A stretch of 51,589 nucleotides of DNA from positions 1-51,589 of the forward strand of contig URCR01000020.1 of NCBI GenBank assembly GCA_900546325.1. The letters run 5' to 3'. Origin of the DNA: an uncultured Lachnospiraceae bacterium. Its GTDB lineage: Bacteria; Bacillota; Clostridia; Lachnospirales; Lachnospiraceae. This document shows positions 26,264 to 34,844 of this stretch, one piece after another. The position numbers and the translations under genes are program-made. The notes under the pieces are model-generated. The model did no database searches and was not told the DNA's origin. It saw only the letters and a program-made list of their open reading frames with translations. Numbering within the stretch: the first letter of the stretch is position 1; each line of letters begins with the position of its first letter.

Positions 26264-27014
26264 ACTCCTCCCCTCCCATGCTCCGGAATTCTTTTGGTGA
26301 CATATGCGTATACCGTTTAAATACACGGGAAAAATATCCGGTATCTTCAAACCCGACCGCCTCTGAAATCCGATAAATTTTCCAGTCTGTTGTAATCATA
26401 TATTCTTTTGCTTTTTCGACACGTTTTCTCAAAATGTCATCAAAAAGATTTACCCCTCTTTTGTTTTTGTAAAGCCGGCTCAGGTAACTCCCGTTTGCAT
26501 GAAGAGACTCCGCCATCTCCTCCAGTGTGATTTTTTTCTCCAGATTTTCGTCAATATAACGGATCATCTGTTCATAGAGGCTGTCATTTTCTTTTCTCTC
26601 CTCCAGTTCCGCACTGGCGGCAAGAGACTCTTTCTGCTGCTTTTCTAAGTTGTGTGCCGCCTTTTCTACCGCACCCGGAAGTTCTTCCAACACCGAAATT
26701 TTCAGCACATACTCACACACCCCATACTTGATTGCCGCTCTCGCATATTCAAACTCAGAGTAGGCGCTCAAAATGATCACCTGTGCCTCCGGATACGTCT
26801 CATGCACGTACTGACAGACCTTTAGTCCATCTGCCCCCGGCATCCGGATGTCTGTGATCACTATATCCGGTTTTTCCTCCCGCATTCGTTCTATCAGTTT
26901 CTTTCCGTCTTCTGCCACATACAGAAGCCTGCAGCCCATCTTTTCCCATGAAATCAGTTTCGCAAGCGCCTCCCTGATATATGCCTCATCATCTGCTGCC
27001 ATCACTTTCCACAT
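26250..27014 (-). CDS. response regulator with AraC DNA-binding domain
   Basis: This 254-residue regulator has a receiver (acidic D8/D9, phospho-acceptor D55 in VITDIRMPG, Lys in YVLKIS) and a C-terminal AraC double helix-turn-helix (about 155-250, with ISEAVGFEDTGYFSRVFKRY). It lacks the long middle region seen in the first YesN protein. Its start lies 26 bp inside the kinase gene. It probably activates the fucose operon just downstream; the 13-bp repeats at 24939-24981 are candidate sites. Targets are inferred from position. Confidence 0.93.
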   Translation of the reverse strand: MWKVMAADDEAYIREALAKLISWEKMGCRLLYVAEDGKKLIERMREEKPDIVITDIRMPGADGLKVCQYVHETYPEAQVIILSAYSEFEYARAAIKYGVCEYVLKISVLEELPGAVEKAAHNLEKQQKESLAASAELEERKENDSLYEQMIRYIDENLEKKITLEEMAESLHANGSYLSRLYKNKRGVNLFDDILRKRVEKAKEYMITTDWKIYRISEAVGFEDTGYFSRVFKRYTHMSPKEFRSMGGEEYEEK

Positions 27015-28695
27015 GATCCTCTCTCCTCTCTGCGGGTATCACAATCTCCACTGTTGTCCCCTCTCCCTTTTTCCCTGTTACCTTCCATGTATGGTTCTCC
27101 CCATATAAAATGTAAAGAAGTCTCTTTGTATTTTCCAGTCCGGTATGGGTATGCCCCTCTTTCTCCCTGACATTTTCTGCCTCTTCCTCCTCAAAACCTA
27201 CTCCGTCATCTTCCACAAGGATGTGAAGTCTCTTGTTTTCTTCATGGAGTTCCACCCGCACCTTTCCGCTTCCCTGCTTTGGCTCCAGCCCATGTGACAC
27301 TGCATTTTCCACAAGTGGCTCGATCAGAAGCCTCGGAATGAGATTTTCCTTGATTTTTTCTTCCTGACAGATAATCTCATAAGTGATCTTGTCCTGAAAT
27401 CTGCTGTTTTGAAGATACAGATAAAATTCGACTAGTTCCAGTTCTTCTGCCACCGGAATCTGAATCTCCTTTTTCCGGAAGATTTTTCCCCGCACTAATT
27501 CGGAGAATGCCCGCAGACATTGATACAATTCCTCGTTTCCTGCCAGTTTTGCTTTCAGACTCAGCATAGAAAGAATGTTAAACTGAAAATGCGGTGTGAT
27601 CTGTGCCTGAAGATACTTTACCTGAAGTCGCGTCGCGGTAAGTTCTTTCTCATATACTTCGAGAATCAGATGTTGAATCTTATCCGCCATCTCATTAAAT
27701 ACTACAGATATGTCATGGAACTCCTGAATGTGAAAATCATCCATCCGGATGTCAAACTTTTCCTCCCCGAATTCATGCATACTTTCCCGTACTTTCCTCA
27801 GCGGCTTTGACAGCCGGTAACCGGAAGCAAACGCAAGCGCAGCCGCCAGTACGAGTGCCAGAAGAAGGATGAATAAAAATGCAAATAGCGTTGGGCGGAG
27901 AACAACATAGAGATTTTCTGTGCCGACCGCCGAAGAAATCCAGATATCAAATTCGCAGTCACTGCTGCTGTATACAAGATTATTTCCTTCTATTTTTCTT
28001 CCATCTGAAAATAAAATTTCATCTGCCCCTTTGATTTCCCATCCCCAGTCCTGATATCCTTTCACTGACGAAAAAATCTCTTCCAGCGCGCCTCTCTCAA
28101 TCTGCACCATACAGATCCCTGCCTCTTCCATACTCTCATCGTACATTGTAAAACAGAGATACCATTTGCCGTTTCGGATATAACTCCGGTACTGGTATCC
28201 CCCTTTCTCAAATTCCGTTAGAATTTTCCGGCAGATTTCGTTCTCTTCCTGCGCTGCCGAAACTGTCAGCGGATAATAGTGTCTGTCAATCTCATTTCCC
28301 GCTTTGTTAAATAAATGCACACTTTCAACAAACGGAAGCTGCTCTGCCATATTTCCCGCCGAAAAAAGTTCCATCACATATCCAAGTTGTTTTTCAGCAT
28401 TTTCCTGATCATAGGATTCATTTTTCAAAAATGCTTCTAATACCGGATTATGGCGGATAGAGACTGCGCCGTCTGAAATAAACTGAATGCGGCTCTGAAT
28501 CTGCTCGTTCGTGCTGTCCAGGACATACTGCATATCTTCTTTTGCGTTCTGCAAAAACAAAAAAGAAAACACACCGATCAGAACAATCCCCAAAAGAAAC
28601 AATGTCCCAACTGAAGTGGTCACTGTCAGCAGCGTAAATTCCTGACTCAGTGTCTTTCTTTTTTTCTCTTTTCCCATTTCCTGTTTCCGAATCAT
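26989..28695 (-). CDS. YesM-type sensor histidine kinase of the fucose locus
   Basis: This 568-residue kinase has a first membrane helix at about 22-48, an extracytoplasmic sensor of about 220 residues, a second helix near 270-292, a HAMP-like linker, the phospho-acceptor His in TPHFQFN and the ATPase N-box IEPLVENAVSHG. Gln replaces the usual Leu next to the H-box Phe. The ATG at 28695 has an AAGGA site. A promoter lies upstream. It starts the kinase-regulator-binding protein cassette and should sense a sugar related to the fucose operon, perhaps through the coupled binding protein. Confidence 0.92.
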   Translation of the reverse strand: MIRKQEMGKEKKRKTLSQEFTLLTVTTSVGTLFLLGIVLIGVFSFLFLQNAKEDMQYVLDSTNEQIQSRIQFISDGAVSIRHNPVLEAFLKNESYDQENAEKQLGYVMELFSAGNMAEQLPFVESVHLFNKAGNEIDRHYYPLTVSAAQEENEICRKILTEFEKGGYQYRSYIRNGKWYLCFTMYDESMEEAGICMVQIERGALEEIFSSVKGYQDWGWEIKGADEILFSDGRKIEGNNLVYSSSDCEFDIWISSAVGTENLYVVLRPTLFAFLFILLLALVLAAALAFASGYRLSKPLRKVRESMHEFGEEKFDIRMDDFHIQEFHDISVVFNEMADKIQHLILEVYEKELTATRLQVKYLQAQITPHFQFNILSMLSLKAKLAGNEELYQCLRAFSELVRGKIFRKKEIQIPVAEELELVEFYLYLQNSRFQDKITYEIICQEEKIKENLIPRLLIEPLVENAVSHGLEPKQGSGKVRVELHEENKRLHILVEDDGVGFEEEEAENVREKEGHTHTGLENTKRLLYILYGENHTWKVTGKKGEGTTVEIVIPAERREDHVESDGSR

Positions 28696-28731
28696 GTCCC
28701 CTACTTCCTTTAAATAAACTCTAATGGATTT

Positions 28732-28760
28732 ATTCTAGCACAGCTTTCCCATAAAGTCAT
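28732..28760 (-). promoter_or_regulatory. promoter of the second kinase-regulator-binding protein cassette
   Basis: On the minus strand, ATGACT and TAGAAT are 17 bp apart, with an extended -10 (CTGTGCTAGAAT). The -10 region is nearly the same as in the first cassette (CTGTGCTATAAT at 5134-5145). Confidence 0.6.
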
Positions 28761-28856
28761 TTGCTTTTGTAGTTTTTTTCTTTATTTCATTTAAAATCAT
28801 AATTTTTTTATACATTTTGCCCAACACAAAAGAGTTCAAAGGAATTTCCCATACAA

Positions 28857-28909
28857 AAAAATCACATCCGCAAACTAAGACCTCCGCTTATTTTGAGAAT
28901 GTGATTTTT
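28857..28909 (-). terminator. intrinsic terminator of rlmH
   Basis: An 11-bp perfect stem (28857-28867 with 28899-28909) is followed on the minus strand by T residues. The loop holds a second stem. It lies 24 bp after the rlmH stop. Confidence 0.85.
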
Positions 28910-28932
28910 CAATCATACGCTGTATTCTATTG

Positions 28933-29412
28933 CTATTTGTGATAAGGAGCTCCCTCTATGATCCGGTATGCCCGGTAGATCTGTTCCAGAAGAATCACCC
29001 GCATCAGCTGGTGCGGAAATGTCATTTTGGAAAAACTCAGTGCAAAATCTGATTTCTTTAAAACCTCTTCTCCGAGTCCGATCGAACCTCCTATAATAAA
29101 AATAATATGGCTCTTTCCCTGAATGCCAAGCTGTTCAATCTTCCCGGCAAATGCCTCCGAGGACAACATGGCACCTCCGATTTCCAGTGTAATGACATAG
29201 GCTCCGTCTTTGACATATTTTAAAATCCGCTCCCCTTCTTTTCTGCGGATACCGTTTTCCACAACCTCGCTTGCCTGATCCGGCGTCTTTTCATCCGCAA
29301 CTTCTACAATCTCAAGCTTACATGATTTCCTCAGCCGTTTGGTGTATTCCGCAATGGCGTCTTTCAGATACTTTTCTTTTAGTTTCCCGACAGTGATTAT
29401 TGTAATCTTCAT
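28933..29412 (-). CDS. rlmH: 23S rRNA (pseudouridine(1915)-N3)-methyltransferase
   Basis: This 159-residue SPOUT methyltransferase methylates N3 of pseudouridine 1915 in 23S rRNA on the assembled ribosome. The full-length family pattern is present: ITVGKLKEKYL at the start, the SAM-binding trefoil knot with IIFIIGGSIGLGEEV near 105-120, and SFSKMTFPHQLMRVILLEQIYRA with the catalytic end YHK. It has its own promoter and terminator and is a single gene. Family assignment is certain. Confidence 0.97.
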   Translation of the reverse strand: MKITIITVGKLKEKYLKDAIAEYTKRLRKSCKLEIVEVADEKTPDQASEVVENGIRRKEGERILKYVKDGAYVITLEIGGAMLSSEAFAGKIEQLGIQGKSHIIFIIGGSIGLGEEVLKKSDFALSFSKMTFPHQLMRVILLEQIYRAYRIIEGAPYHK

Positions 29413-29453
29413 CTCTCTTCCCGACCTGTTCTTCCTTTCGTTTCATGGATTTC

Positions 29454-29482
29454 ATACTACCACATTCTGCCGGAAAGAACAA
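29454..29482 (-). promoter_or_regulatory. promoter of rlmH
   Basis: On the minus strand, TTGTTC and TAGTAT are 17 bp apart, with TG two bases before the -10. Confidence 0.6.
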
Positions 29483-29499
29483 TATCAAACGCATCCGTC

Positions 29500-30687
29500 T
29501 TATGATTTTGAGAGCAGCTTTACCAGCCTGTCGGCGGCCTCTTTTGTATCTTCCGGTGAACCAAAGGTAGAAAATCGGAAATAACCTTCTCCGCAGCTTC
29601 CAAAGCCTTCCCCCGGCGTTCCTACAACCTGTATATTTTGCAGCAGATAGTCAAAGAATTCCCAGCTTCCCATATTTTCAGGGCATTTCATCCAGATATA
29701 CGGTGCGTTTTTCCCTCCGCAGTACCAGATTCCAAGCTGATCTAATGCCCGCATCAGATATGCTGCATTTTCCTTGTAAACTTTTATATTGGCATGAATC
29801 TGTTTTTGTCCTTCTTCTGTAAAGACCGCAGCTGCACCTTTCTGAATGATATAAGATACTCCGTTTGTTTTTGTCGTCCGGTTTCTGACCCACATTTCAT
29901 TCAGATTCATCCTTCCACGCACCAGTTTTTTCGGGATGACCGTATATCCGCAGCGTGTTCCGGTAAATCCTGCCGTCTTTGACAAAGAGCAGATCTCAAT
30001 CGCACATTTTTCCGCTCCGCTTATCTCAAAAATACTGTGAGGAAGATTCTCTTCTTCAATGAATGCTTCATAAGCGGCATCGAACAAAATGATTGCATCC
30101 ATGTCTGCGGCATAATCCACCCATGCCTTCAGTTTGCCAAAATCAAATACTGCCCCCGTCGGATTATTCGGTGAACAGATATAAATGACATCCGCCTGAA
30201 TACTTTGATCCGGCATCGGTAAAAAGTCGTTTTCTTCCCCGGCAGGCATGTGGATAATCTTATTTCCTGCAATGATATTTGCATCCACATAAGCCGGATA
30301 GGCCGGCTCCATGATCAGAACCGTCTTGCCCCCGCCAAGCAGATCGAGAATATCTCCCAACTCATCACTTGCACCGCTTGATACAAACACTTCCTCATCC
30401 GAAAGTTCCACTCCTCTTTTTCTGTAATAATCGGCAATGCTCTTTCGAAGTGCAGGATCCCCGCACTCGGGCATATACCCGTGAAAAGTGCTCTTCTTTG
30501 CCTGATCATCCACCGCCTCGTGCAGCTTTTGAATCACCGCATCACACAGCGGCAGCGAGACATCACCGATCCCCATACGGTACAGGCGGCTCCCCGGGTG
30601 TTCTTCCAGATAAGCCTTTGTTTTCTGTGCAATGTTGTAAAATAAATAAGAATCCTTTAAGTTACTGTAATTTGTATTTGGTATCAT
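29500..30687 (-). CDS. dapL: LL-diaminopimelate aminotransferase-type enzyme
   Basis: This 395-residue fold-type I PLP enzyme makes LL-diaminopimelate directly from tetrahydrodipicolinate, for lysine and peptidoglycan. DapL features are seen: NYSNLKDSYLFYNI at the start, GIGDVSLPLCDAV, YICSPNNPTGA and the PLP lysine in SLSKTAGFTGTRCGY. I chose the ATG at 30687, which has an AAGGAG site; a GTG lies one codon before it. It stands alone between rlmH and nfnAB. It could act on a related substrate, but all family marks agree. Confidence 0.93.
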   Translation of the reverse strand: MIPNTNYSNLKDSYLFYNIAQKTKAYLEEHPGSRLYRMGIGDVSLPLCDAVIQKLHEAVDDQAKKSTFHGYMPECGDPALRKSIADYYRKRGVELSDEEVFVSSGASDELGDILDLLGGGKTVLIMEPAYPAYVDANIIAGNKIIHMPAGEENDFLPMPDQSIQADVIYICSPNNPTGAVFDFGKLKAWVDYAADMDAIILFDAAYEAFIEEENLPHSIFEISGAEKCAIEICSLSKTAGFTGTRCGYTVIPKKLVRGRMNLNEMWVRNRTTKTNGVSYIIQKGAAAVFTEEGQKQIHANIKVYKENAAYLMRALDQLGIWYCGGKNAPYIWMKCPENMGSWEFFDYLLQNIQVVGTPGEGFGSCGEGYFRFSTFGSPEDTKEAADRLVKLLSKS

Positions 30688-30780
30688 CACATTTGTCTCC
30701 TTTATCTAGTTTCTCCGTCTCTTTTCCCCTTCTTGTTTTCAGAAAGCTGATTTTGAACCGAGCTGATTTTTTCATCTAAA

Positions 30781-30818
30781 AACGGCGCCTCTGAGACTAT
30801 AATCTCAAAGACGCCGTT
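30781..30818 (-). terminator. intrinsic terminator of nfnAB
   Basis: A long hairpin with outer arms AACGGCG (30781-30787) and CGCCGTT (30812-30818) and an inner CTGAGA/TCTCAA stem is followed by a T stretch on the minus strand. It lies 68 bp after the stop. Confidence 0.85.
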
Positions 30819-30886
30819 GTCTTCACGAAGTGGATGATACACCCTGAAAACAGATTTGTCAACTGTTTCTTCAGCACATGGCTGTT

Positions 30887-32275
30887 TTATTTATTGCTTA
30901 AGTATTCGTGAATACCTTTTGCTCCTGCTTTTCCTGCACCCATTGCAAGGATAACCGTCGCAGCACCTGTTACAGCATCTCCTCCGGCATAGACACCCTC
31001 TTTTGTTGTCTTACCATTGTCTTCTTCTGCAACGATACATTTCCATTTGTTTACTTCCAGTCCTTCTGTTGTAGAAGAGATCAGTGGGTTTGGAGATGTA
31101 CCAAGAGACATGATCACAGTGTCAAGATCCATTGTGAATTCAGATCCTTCTACTTCTACCGGACGTCTTCTTCCGGAAGCATCTGGTTCTCCTAATTCCA
31201 TCTTCACGCATACCATACCTTTTACCCATCCGTTTTCATCTACTAAGATTTCTTTTGGATTTGTAAGAAGATCAAAGATGATTCCTTCTTCTTTTGCGTG
31301 GTGTACTTCTTCTACTCTGGCAGGAAGTTCTTCTTCACTTCTACGATATACAATGTGTACTTCCGCACCGAGACGAAGAGCTGTTCTTGCAGCATCCATC
31401 GCAACGTTACCACCGCCGATGACAGCAACTTTGGTTCCTGCAGCGATCGGTGTATCATAAGATTCATCAAATGCTTTCATCAGGTTGCTTCTTGTCAGAT
31501 ATTCATTTGCAGAGAATACACCGTTTGCATTTTCTCCCGGGATTCCCATGAATTTTGGAAGTCCTGCTCCGGATCCGATAAACACTGCCTCAAATCCTTC
31601 TTCCTCGATCAGCTGATCGATGGTTGTAGATTTACCGATGACAACGTTTGTCTCAAATTTTACTCCGAGTTCTTTTACTTTCTCGATCTCTTTTGCAACA
31701 ACTTTTTGTTTTGGAAGACGGAATTCCGGAATACCGTATACCAATACCCCGCCAAGTTCATGGAGTGCTTCAAATACAGTTACCTCATATCCTAATTTTG
31801 CAAGGTCTCCGGCACATGTAAGTCCCGCCGGTCCGGATCCGATGACAGCAACTTTGTGTCCGTTTGTCTTCTCTGCCCCAATCGGTTTGATGTCATTTTC
31901 AAGCGCATAATCCGCTACAAAACGCTCTAATTTTCCGATGGAAACCGGCTCCCCTTTGATACCGCGGATACATTTTCCTTCACACTGTGACTCCTGAGGA
32001 CATACACGTCCGCAGATTGCAGGAAGTGCGGAAGATTCTCCGATAATCTTGTAAGCTTCTTCGATATTTCCTTCTTTTACTTCTTTGATGAATCCCGGAA
32101 TGTTGATCGCTACCGGACATCCCTGAACACATTTCGCGTTCTTACAATTGATACAGCGAGTCGCCTCTTCCATTGCTTCTTCTTTGTTATATCCAAGACA
32201 AACTTCTTCAAAGTTCGTTGCACGTACTTTTGGTTCCTGTTCTCTTACAGGTACTTTCTTTAATACATCTGCCAT
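30887..32275 (-). CDS. nfnB: NADH-dependent reduced ferredoxin:NADP oxidoreductase large subunit (NfnB)
   Basis: This 462-residue flavoprotein resembles the small subunit of glutamate synthase. An N-terminal double iron-sulfur module (CINCKNAKCVQGCP, then CPQESQCEGKC) is followed by FAD binding (IGSGPAGLTCAGDLAKLGYE near 147) and NADPH binding (VIGGGNVAMDAARTALRLGA near 288). No glutamate synthase large subunit is present. Instead the upstream gene encodes a ferredoxin reductase-like FAD protein with which it shares one base (TAATG). That pair is NfnAB, which bifurcates electrons from NADPH to ferredoxin and NAD, or runs in reverse. It is often labelled gltA. Pair identification is by family knowledge. 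Confidence 0.9.
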   Translation of the reverse strand: MADVLKKVPVREQEPKVRATNFEEVCLGYNKEEAMEEATRCINCKNAKCVQGCPVAINIPGFIKEVKEGNIEEAYKIIGESSALPAICGRVCPQESQCEGKCIRGIKGEPVSIGKLERFVADYALENDIKPIGAEKTNGHKVAVIGSGPAGLTCAGDLAKLGYEVTVFEALHELGGVLVYGIPEFRLPKQKVVAKEIEKVKELGVKFETNVVIGKSTTIDQLIEEEGFEAVFIGSGAGLPKFMGIPGENANGVFSANEYLTRSNLMKAFDESYDTPIAAGTKVAVIGGGNVAMDAARTALRLGAEVHIVYRRSEEELPARVEEVHHAKEEGIIFDLLTNPKEILVDENGWVKGMVCVKMELGEPDASGRRRPVEVEGSEFTMDLDTVIMSLGTSPNPLISSTTEGLEVNKWKCIVAEEDNGKTTKEGVYAGGDAVTGAATVILAMGAGKAGAKGIHEYLSNK

Positions 32276-33162
32276 TAGTTGTCACCTCCGCAATTTCCAC
32301 ATCCGCCGTGATGTGTATCGCCTTCCTGCAATTTTAACATTGCACGGCCTTCTTCTGTTTTATACATTAACTGTCTCTTCATTGCCTGGTCAAAGTCTAC
32401 CAGATGACCGTCAAATTCCGGTCCGTCAACACATGCGAATTTGATCTCATCTCCTACCTGAAGACGGCATGCTCCGCACATACCCGTTCCGTCTACCATG
32501 ATCGGGTTCATGCTGACGATTGTAGGAATCTCTAATTTCTTTGTCAGAAGACATACAAATTTCATCATGATCATCGGTCCGATTGCAACACATCTGTCAT
32601 ATTTTTTGCCTTCTCCGACTAATTTTTCGATCATGCTTGTTACCATTCCATGGTGTCCGTAAGAACCGTCGTCTGTACAGACATAAAGGTTCCCTGCAGC
32701 TGCTTCCATCTCTTTTTCAAGGATCAGCATCTCTTTTGTCTTAGAACCAACGATTACATCTACATCTATTCCACGTTCGTGCATCCATTTTACCTGCGGA
32801 TATACAGGAGCTGCCCCAACACCACCTGCTACGAACAAGATCTTTTTATTCTTTAATTCTTCAATATCTTCCTCTACAAATTCAGAAGCACATCCTAAAG
32901 GACCTGTAAAGTCTCTGAAATAGTCCCCCTCTTTTAAATCTGCCATCTTCTCTGTGGAAGCTCCTACAATCTGGAATACGATTGTCACTGTTCCGGCCTC
33001 TCTGTCATAATCACAGATTGTCAATGGAATTCTTTCCCCTTTTTCATCCATTTTTACGATTACAAACTGTCCCGGCTGACAGTGTCTTGCAACTCTTGGT
33101 GCTTCAACATCCATAAGAAAAATCTTATCTGCTAATTTTTCTGCCTTTTGTATTTTATACAT
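32275..33162 (-). CDS. nfnA: NADH-dependent reduced ferredoxin:NADP oxidoreductase small subunit (NfnA)
   Basis: This 295-residue protein is related to the FAD/NAD-binding subunit of dihydroorotate dehydrogenase (PyrK). It has an FAD beta barrel (PLTICDYDRE near 50), an NAD domain (LFVAGGVGAAPVYPQ near 110) and a C-terminal 2Fe-2S motif (DGTGMCGACRLQ, then FACVDGPEF). It is coupled by one shared base to the NfnB gene. The ATG has an AGGAGG site. Together they form the electron-bifurcating transhydrogenase NfnAB, which balances NADPH, NADH and ferredoxin in fermentation. It has a near-consensus promoter upstream. Confidence 0.9.
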   Translation of the reverse strand: MYKIQKAEKLADKIFLMDVEAPRVARHCQPGQFVIVKMDEKGERIPLTICDYDREAGTVTIVFQIVGASTEKMADLKEGDYFRDFTGPLGCASEFVEEDIEELKNKKILFVAGGVGAAPVYPQVKWMHERGIDVDVIVGSKTKEMLILEKEMEAAAGNLYVCTDDGSYGHHGMVTSMIEKLVGEGKKYDRCVAIGPMIMMKFVCLLTKKLEIPTIVSMNPIMVDGTGMCGACRLQVGDEIKFACVDGPEFDGHLVDFDQAMKRQLMYKTEEGRAMLKLQEGDTHHGGCGNCGGDN

Positions 33163-33234
33163 CTTGCGCCTCCTAAAATTTTATATATTACTTATTTACC
33201 GCTAAGCTGTGAATAAGCATACACGATTATTAAT

Positions 33235-33263
33235 ATGATATATCATTCTTCGTTAAATTTCAA
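33235..33263 (-). promoter_or_regulatory. promoter of nfnAB with a palindrome over the -10
   Basis: On the minus strand, TTGAAA and TATCAT are 17 bp apart. The 12-bp perfect palindrome ATGATATATCAT (33235-33246) covers the -10 and could be an operator. Confidence 0.7.
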
Positions 33264-33538
33264 GTATATCTTGCGATAATGTTAAAAATTTATCGGCATT
33301 TTCTAGTAATATTTCCCAAAGATCTTTGAAAAAAACTTTTCAGAAATAATCAATTAAACGAATCTCTCTACGTTATTTTATGTTTTCAGCCTGACCTTTG
33401 AAAAAAAGGCACATCTTACGGAAGTGACATGCTCCTGCAAAATGTGCCTTTTTGATTTTCTATCTCAGTTTTCATCTGACTGTCCGTTCAGGTTAAAACC
33501 TGCTTCCAGACAACGCCTTTATCCTGACAGAATTTCTA
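33264..33538. other. intergenic region between nfnAB and the alcohol dehydrogenase
   Basis: This stretch holds the alcohol dehydrogenase terminator (33403-33453). Upstream of the nfn promoter, a weak inverted repeat CGATAA/TTATCG lies at 33274-33295. I see no small gene or RNA. Confidence 0.4.
33403..33453 (-). terminator. intrinsic terminator of the alcohol dehydrogenase gene
   Basis: A 12-bp perfect stem (AAAAAGGCACAT at 33403-33414 with its complement at 33442-33453) ends in a T run on the minus strand. Confidence 0.8.
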
Positions 33539-34726
33539 TTAGAAATCAACTTCTGTTCCGTAATAAATACATGTAAATAATCTTTCCATTGTTTCCGGAT
33601 CAATCGCTCTTGGGTTGGAACCTGTACATGCATCTCCAACTGCATTCTTGGCGATTTCAGAAATTTTCTCTTTGAATTCCTCTTCTTTGATTCCGAATTC
33701 TTTTAATGTTGCCGGAATTCCGAGAATCACGTTAAATTCATTGATCTTCTCACATAAGCTGTTGATCAGAGATCTCTCGGAAGCTCCTGCAAGACCTGTT
33801 TTTCTTGCAATCTCAGCATAGCGTTTTGCAGCAACAGGATCTTTTGCATTGTACTTGATCACATATGGAAGATACATTGCATTTGCAAGTCCATGTGTGA
33901 TATGTCCTGTTGAGAACGCTGCTCCTGTCTTATGTGCCATAGAATGTACAATACCAAGCAATGCATTAGAGAATGCCATACCTGCAAGGCACTGTGCATC
34001 GTGCATCTGTGCTCTCGCTTCCATATTTCCTTTGAAAGAAGCCGGAAGGTAATCGAATACCATCTCGATTGCCTGAATTGCAAGCGGATCTGTATATGCG
34101 CAGTTCAAAGTAGATACATAAGCTTCAATTGCATGTGTCAAGGCATCCATACCTGTGTAGGCAACCTGATGTGCCGGGAGCGCTTCTACCAGCTCAGAGT
34201 CAACGATTGCAACATCCGGTGTAATATTAAAATCTGCCAGAGGGTATTTGATTCCTTTTGCATAGTCTGTAATAACAGAGAATGCTGTAACTTCTGTTGC
34301 GGTTCCTGATGTAGACGGAATCGCTGCAAATTTTGCTTTCTGCCGTAATTCCGGGAAGTTAAACGGAATACATAAATCTTCAAATGTTACATCAGGATAT
34401 TCATAGAATGCCCACATTGCCTTTGCGGCATCGATTGGAGAACCTCCGCCCATCGCCACGATCCAGTCTGGCTCAAATGCGCGCATTGCCTCTGCACCTT
34501 TCATAACAGTCTCTACGGATGGATCTGGCTCAACACCCTCGAATAACTGAACTTCCATGCCGGCTTCTTTCAAATAGTTCACTGCTTTGTCAAGAAATCC
34601 CTGACGCTTCATAGAACCTCCGCCGACTACGAGAATTGCCTTTTTCCCTTTCAGATTTTTCAGTTCTTCCAGACATCCTTTTCCGTGGTAAATGTCTCTT
34701 GGTAATGTAAATCTTGCCATTGTCAT
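33539..34726 (-). CDS. iron-containing alcohol dehydrogenase
   Basis: This 395-residue group III alcohol dehydrogenase reduces aldehydes with NAD(P)H. Marks include the dinucleotide loop VAMGGGSPIDAAKAMW near 92, SGTATEVTAFSVI near 142, and the iron ligands in GMDALTHAIEAY (Asp and His region near 195) and GIVHSMAHKTGAAFSTGHITHG (His near 260-280). It resembles butanol dehydrogenase-like enzymes. It is a single gene with its own promoter flanked by two Rex operators, so it should be expressed when NADH is high and should dispose of reducing equivalents. The substrate is unknown; reduction of lactaldehyde from fucose is one possibility. Confidence 0.93.
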   Translation of the reverse strand: MTMARFTLPRDIYHGKGCLEELKNLKGKKAILVVGGGSMKRQGFLDKAVNYLKEAGMEVQLFEGVEPDPSVETVMKGAEAMRAFEPDWIVAMGGGSPIDAAKAMWAFYEYPDVTFEDLCIPFNFPELRQKAKFAAIPSTSGTATEVTAFSVITDYAKGIKYPLADFNITPDVAIVDSELVEALPAHQVAYTGMDALTHAIEAYVSTLNCAYTDPLAIQAIEMVFDYLPASFKGNMEARAQMHDAQCLAGMAFSNALLGIVHSMAHKTGAAFSTGHITHGLANAMYLPYVIKYNAKDPVAAKRYAEIARKTGLAGASERSLINSLCEKINEFNVILGIPATLKEFGIKEEEFKEKISEIAKNAVGDACTGSNPRAIDPETMERLFTCIYYGTEVDF

Positions 34727-34746
34727 GCATCTCCTTTGAATATGTA

Positions 34747-34764
34747 TTGTTAATTTTTAAACAA
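34747..34764. promoter_or_regulatory. Rex operator 1 (downstream of the adh -10)
   Basis: TTGTTAATTTTTAAACAA matches the Rex consensus TTGTTAA-N4-TTAACAA with one mismatch. It covers the transcription start region of the alcohol dehydrogenase. The rex gene is at 48746-49393. Confidence 0.85.
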
Positions 34765-34768
34765 TTAT

Positions 34769-34797
34769 ATTATATCACTGTTAACAATTTAACGCAA
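34769..34797 (-). promoter_or_regulatory. promoter of the alcohol dehydrogenase
   Basis: On the minus strand, TTGCGT (complement of 34792-34797) and TATAAT (complement of 34769-34774) are 17 bp apart. Rex operator 2 covers the spacer and part of the -35. Confidence 0.8.
34778..34795. promoter_or_regulatory. Rex operator 2 (over the adh spacer and -35)
   Basis: CTGTTAACAATTTAACGC holds TGTTAA-N4-TTAAC, a partial Rex site. Its centre lies 31 bp (three helical turns) from that of operator 1, so two Rex dimers could bind the same face. Confidence 0.7.
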
Positions 34798-34844
34798 TTC
34801 TTTTTTTGTTATTTTGCAAACAATTTATTTCCTTTTTGCATTCT

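Noticed and set aside
33274..33295. A Rex site upstream of nfnAB
   Set aside because: CGATAA-N10-TTATCG does not match the TTGTTAA-N4-TTAACAA consensus.
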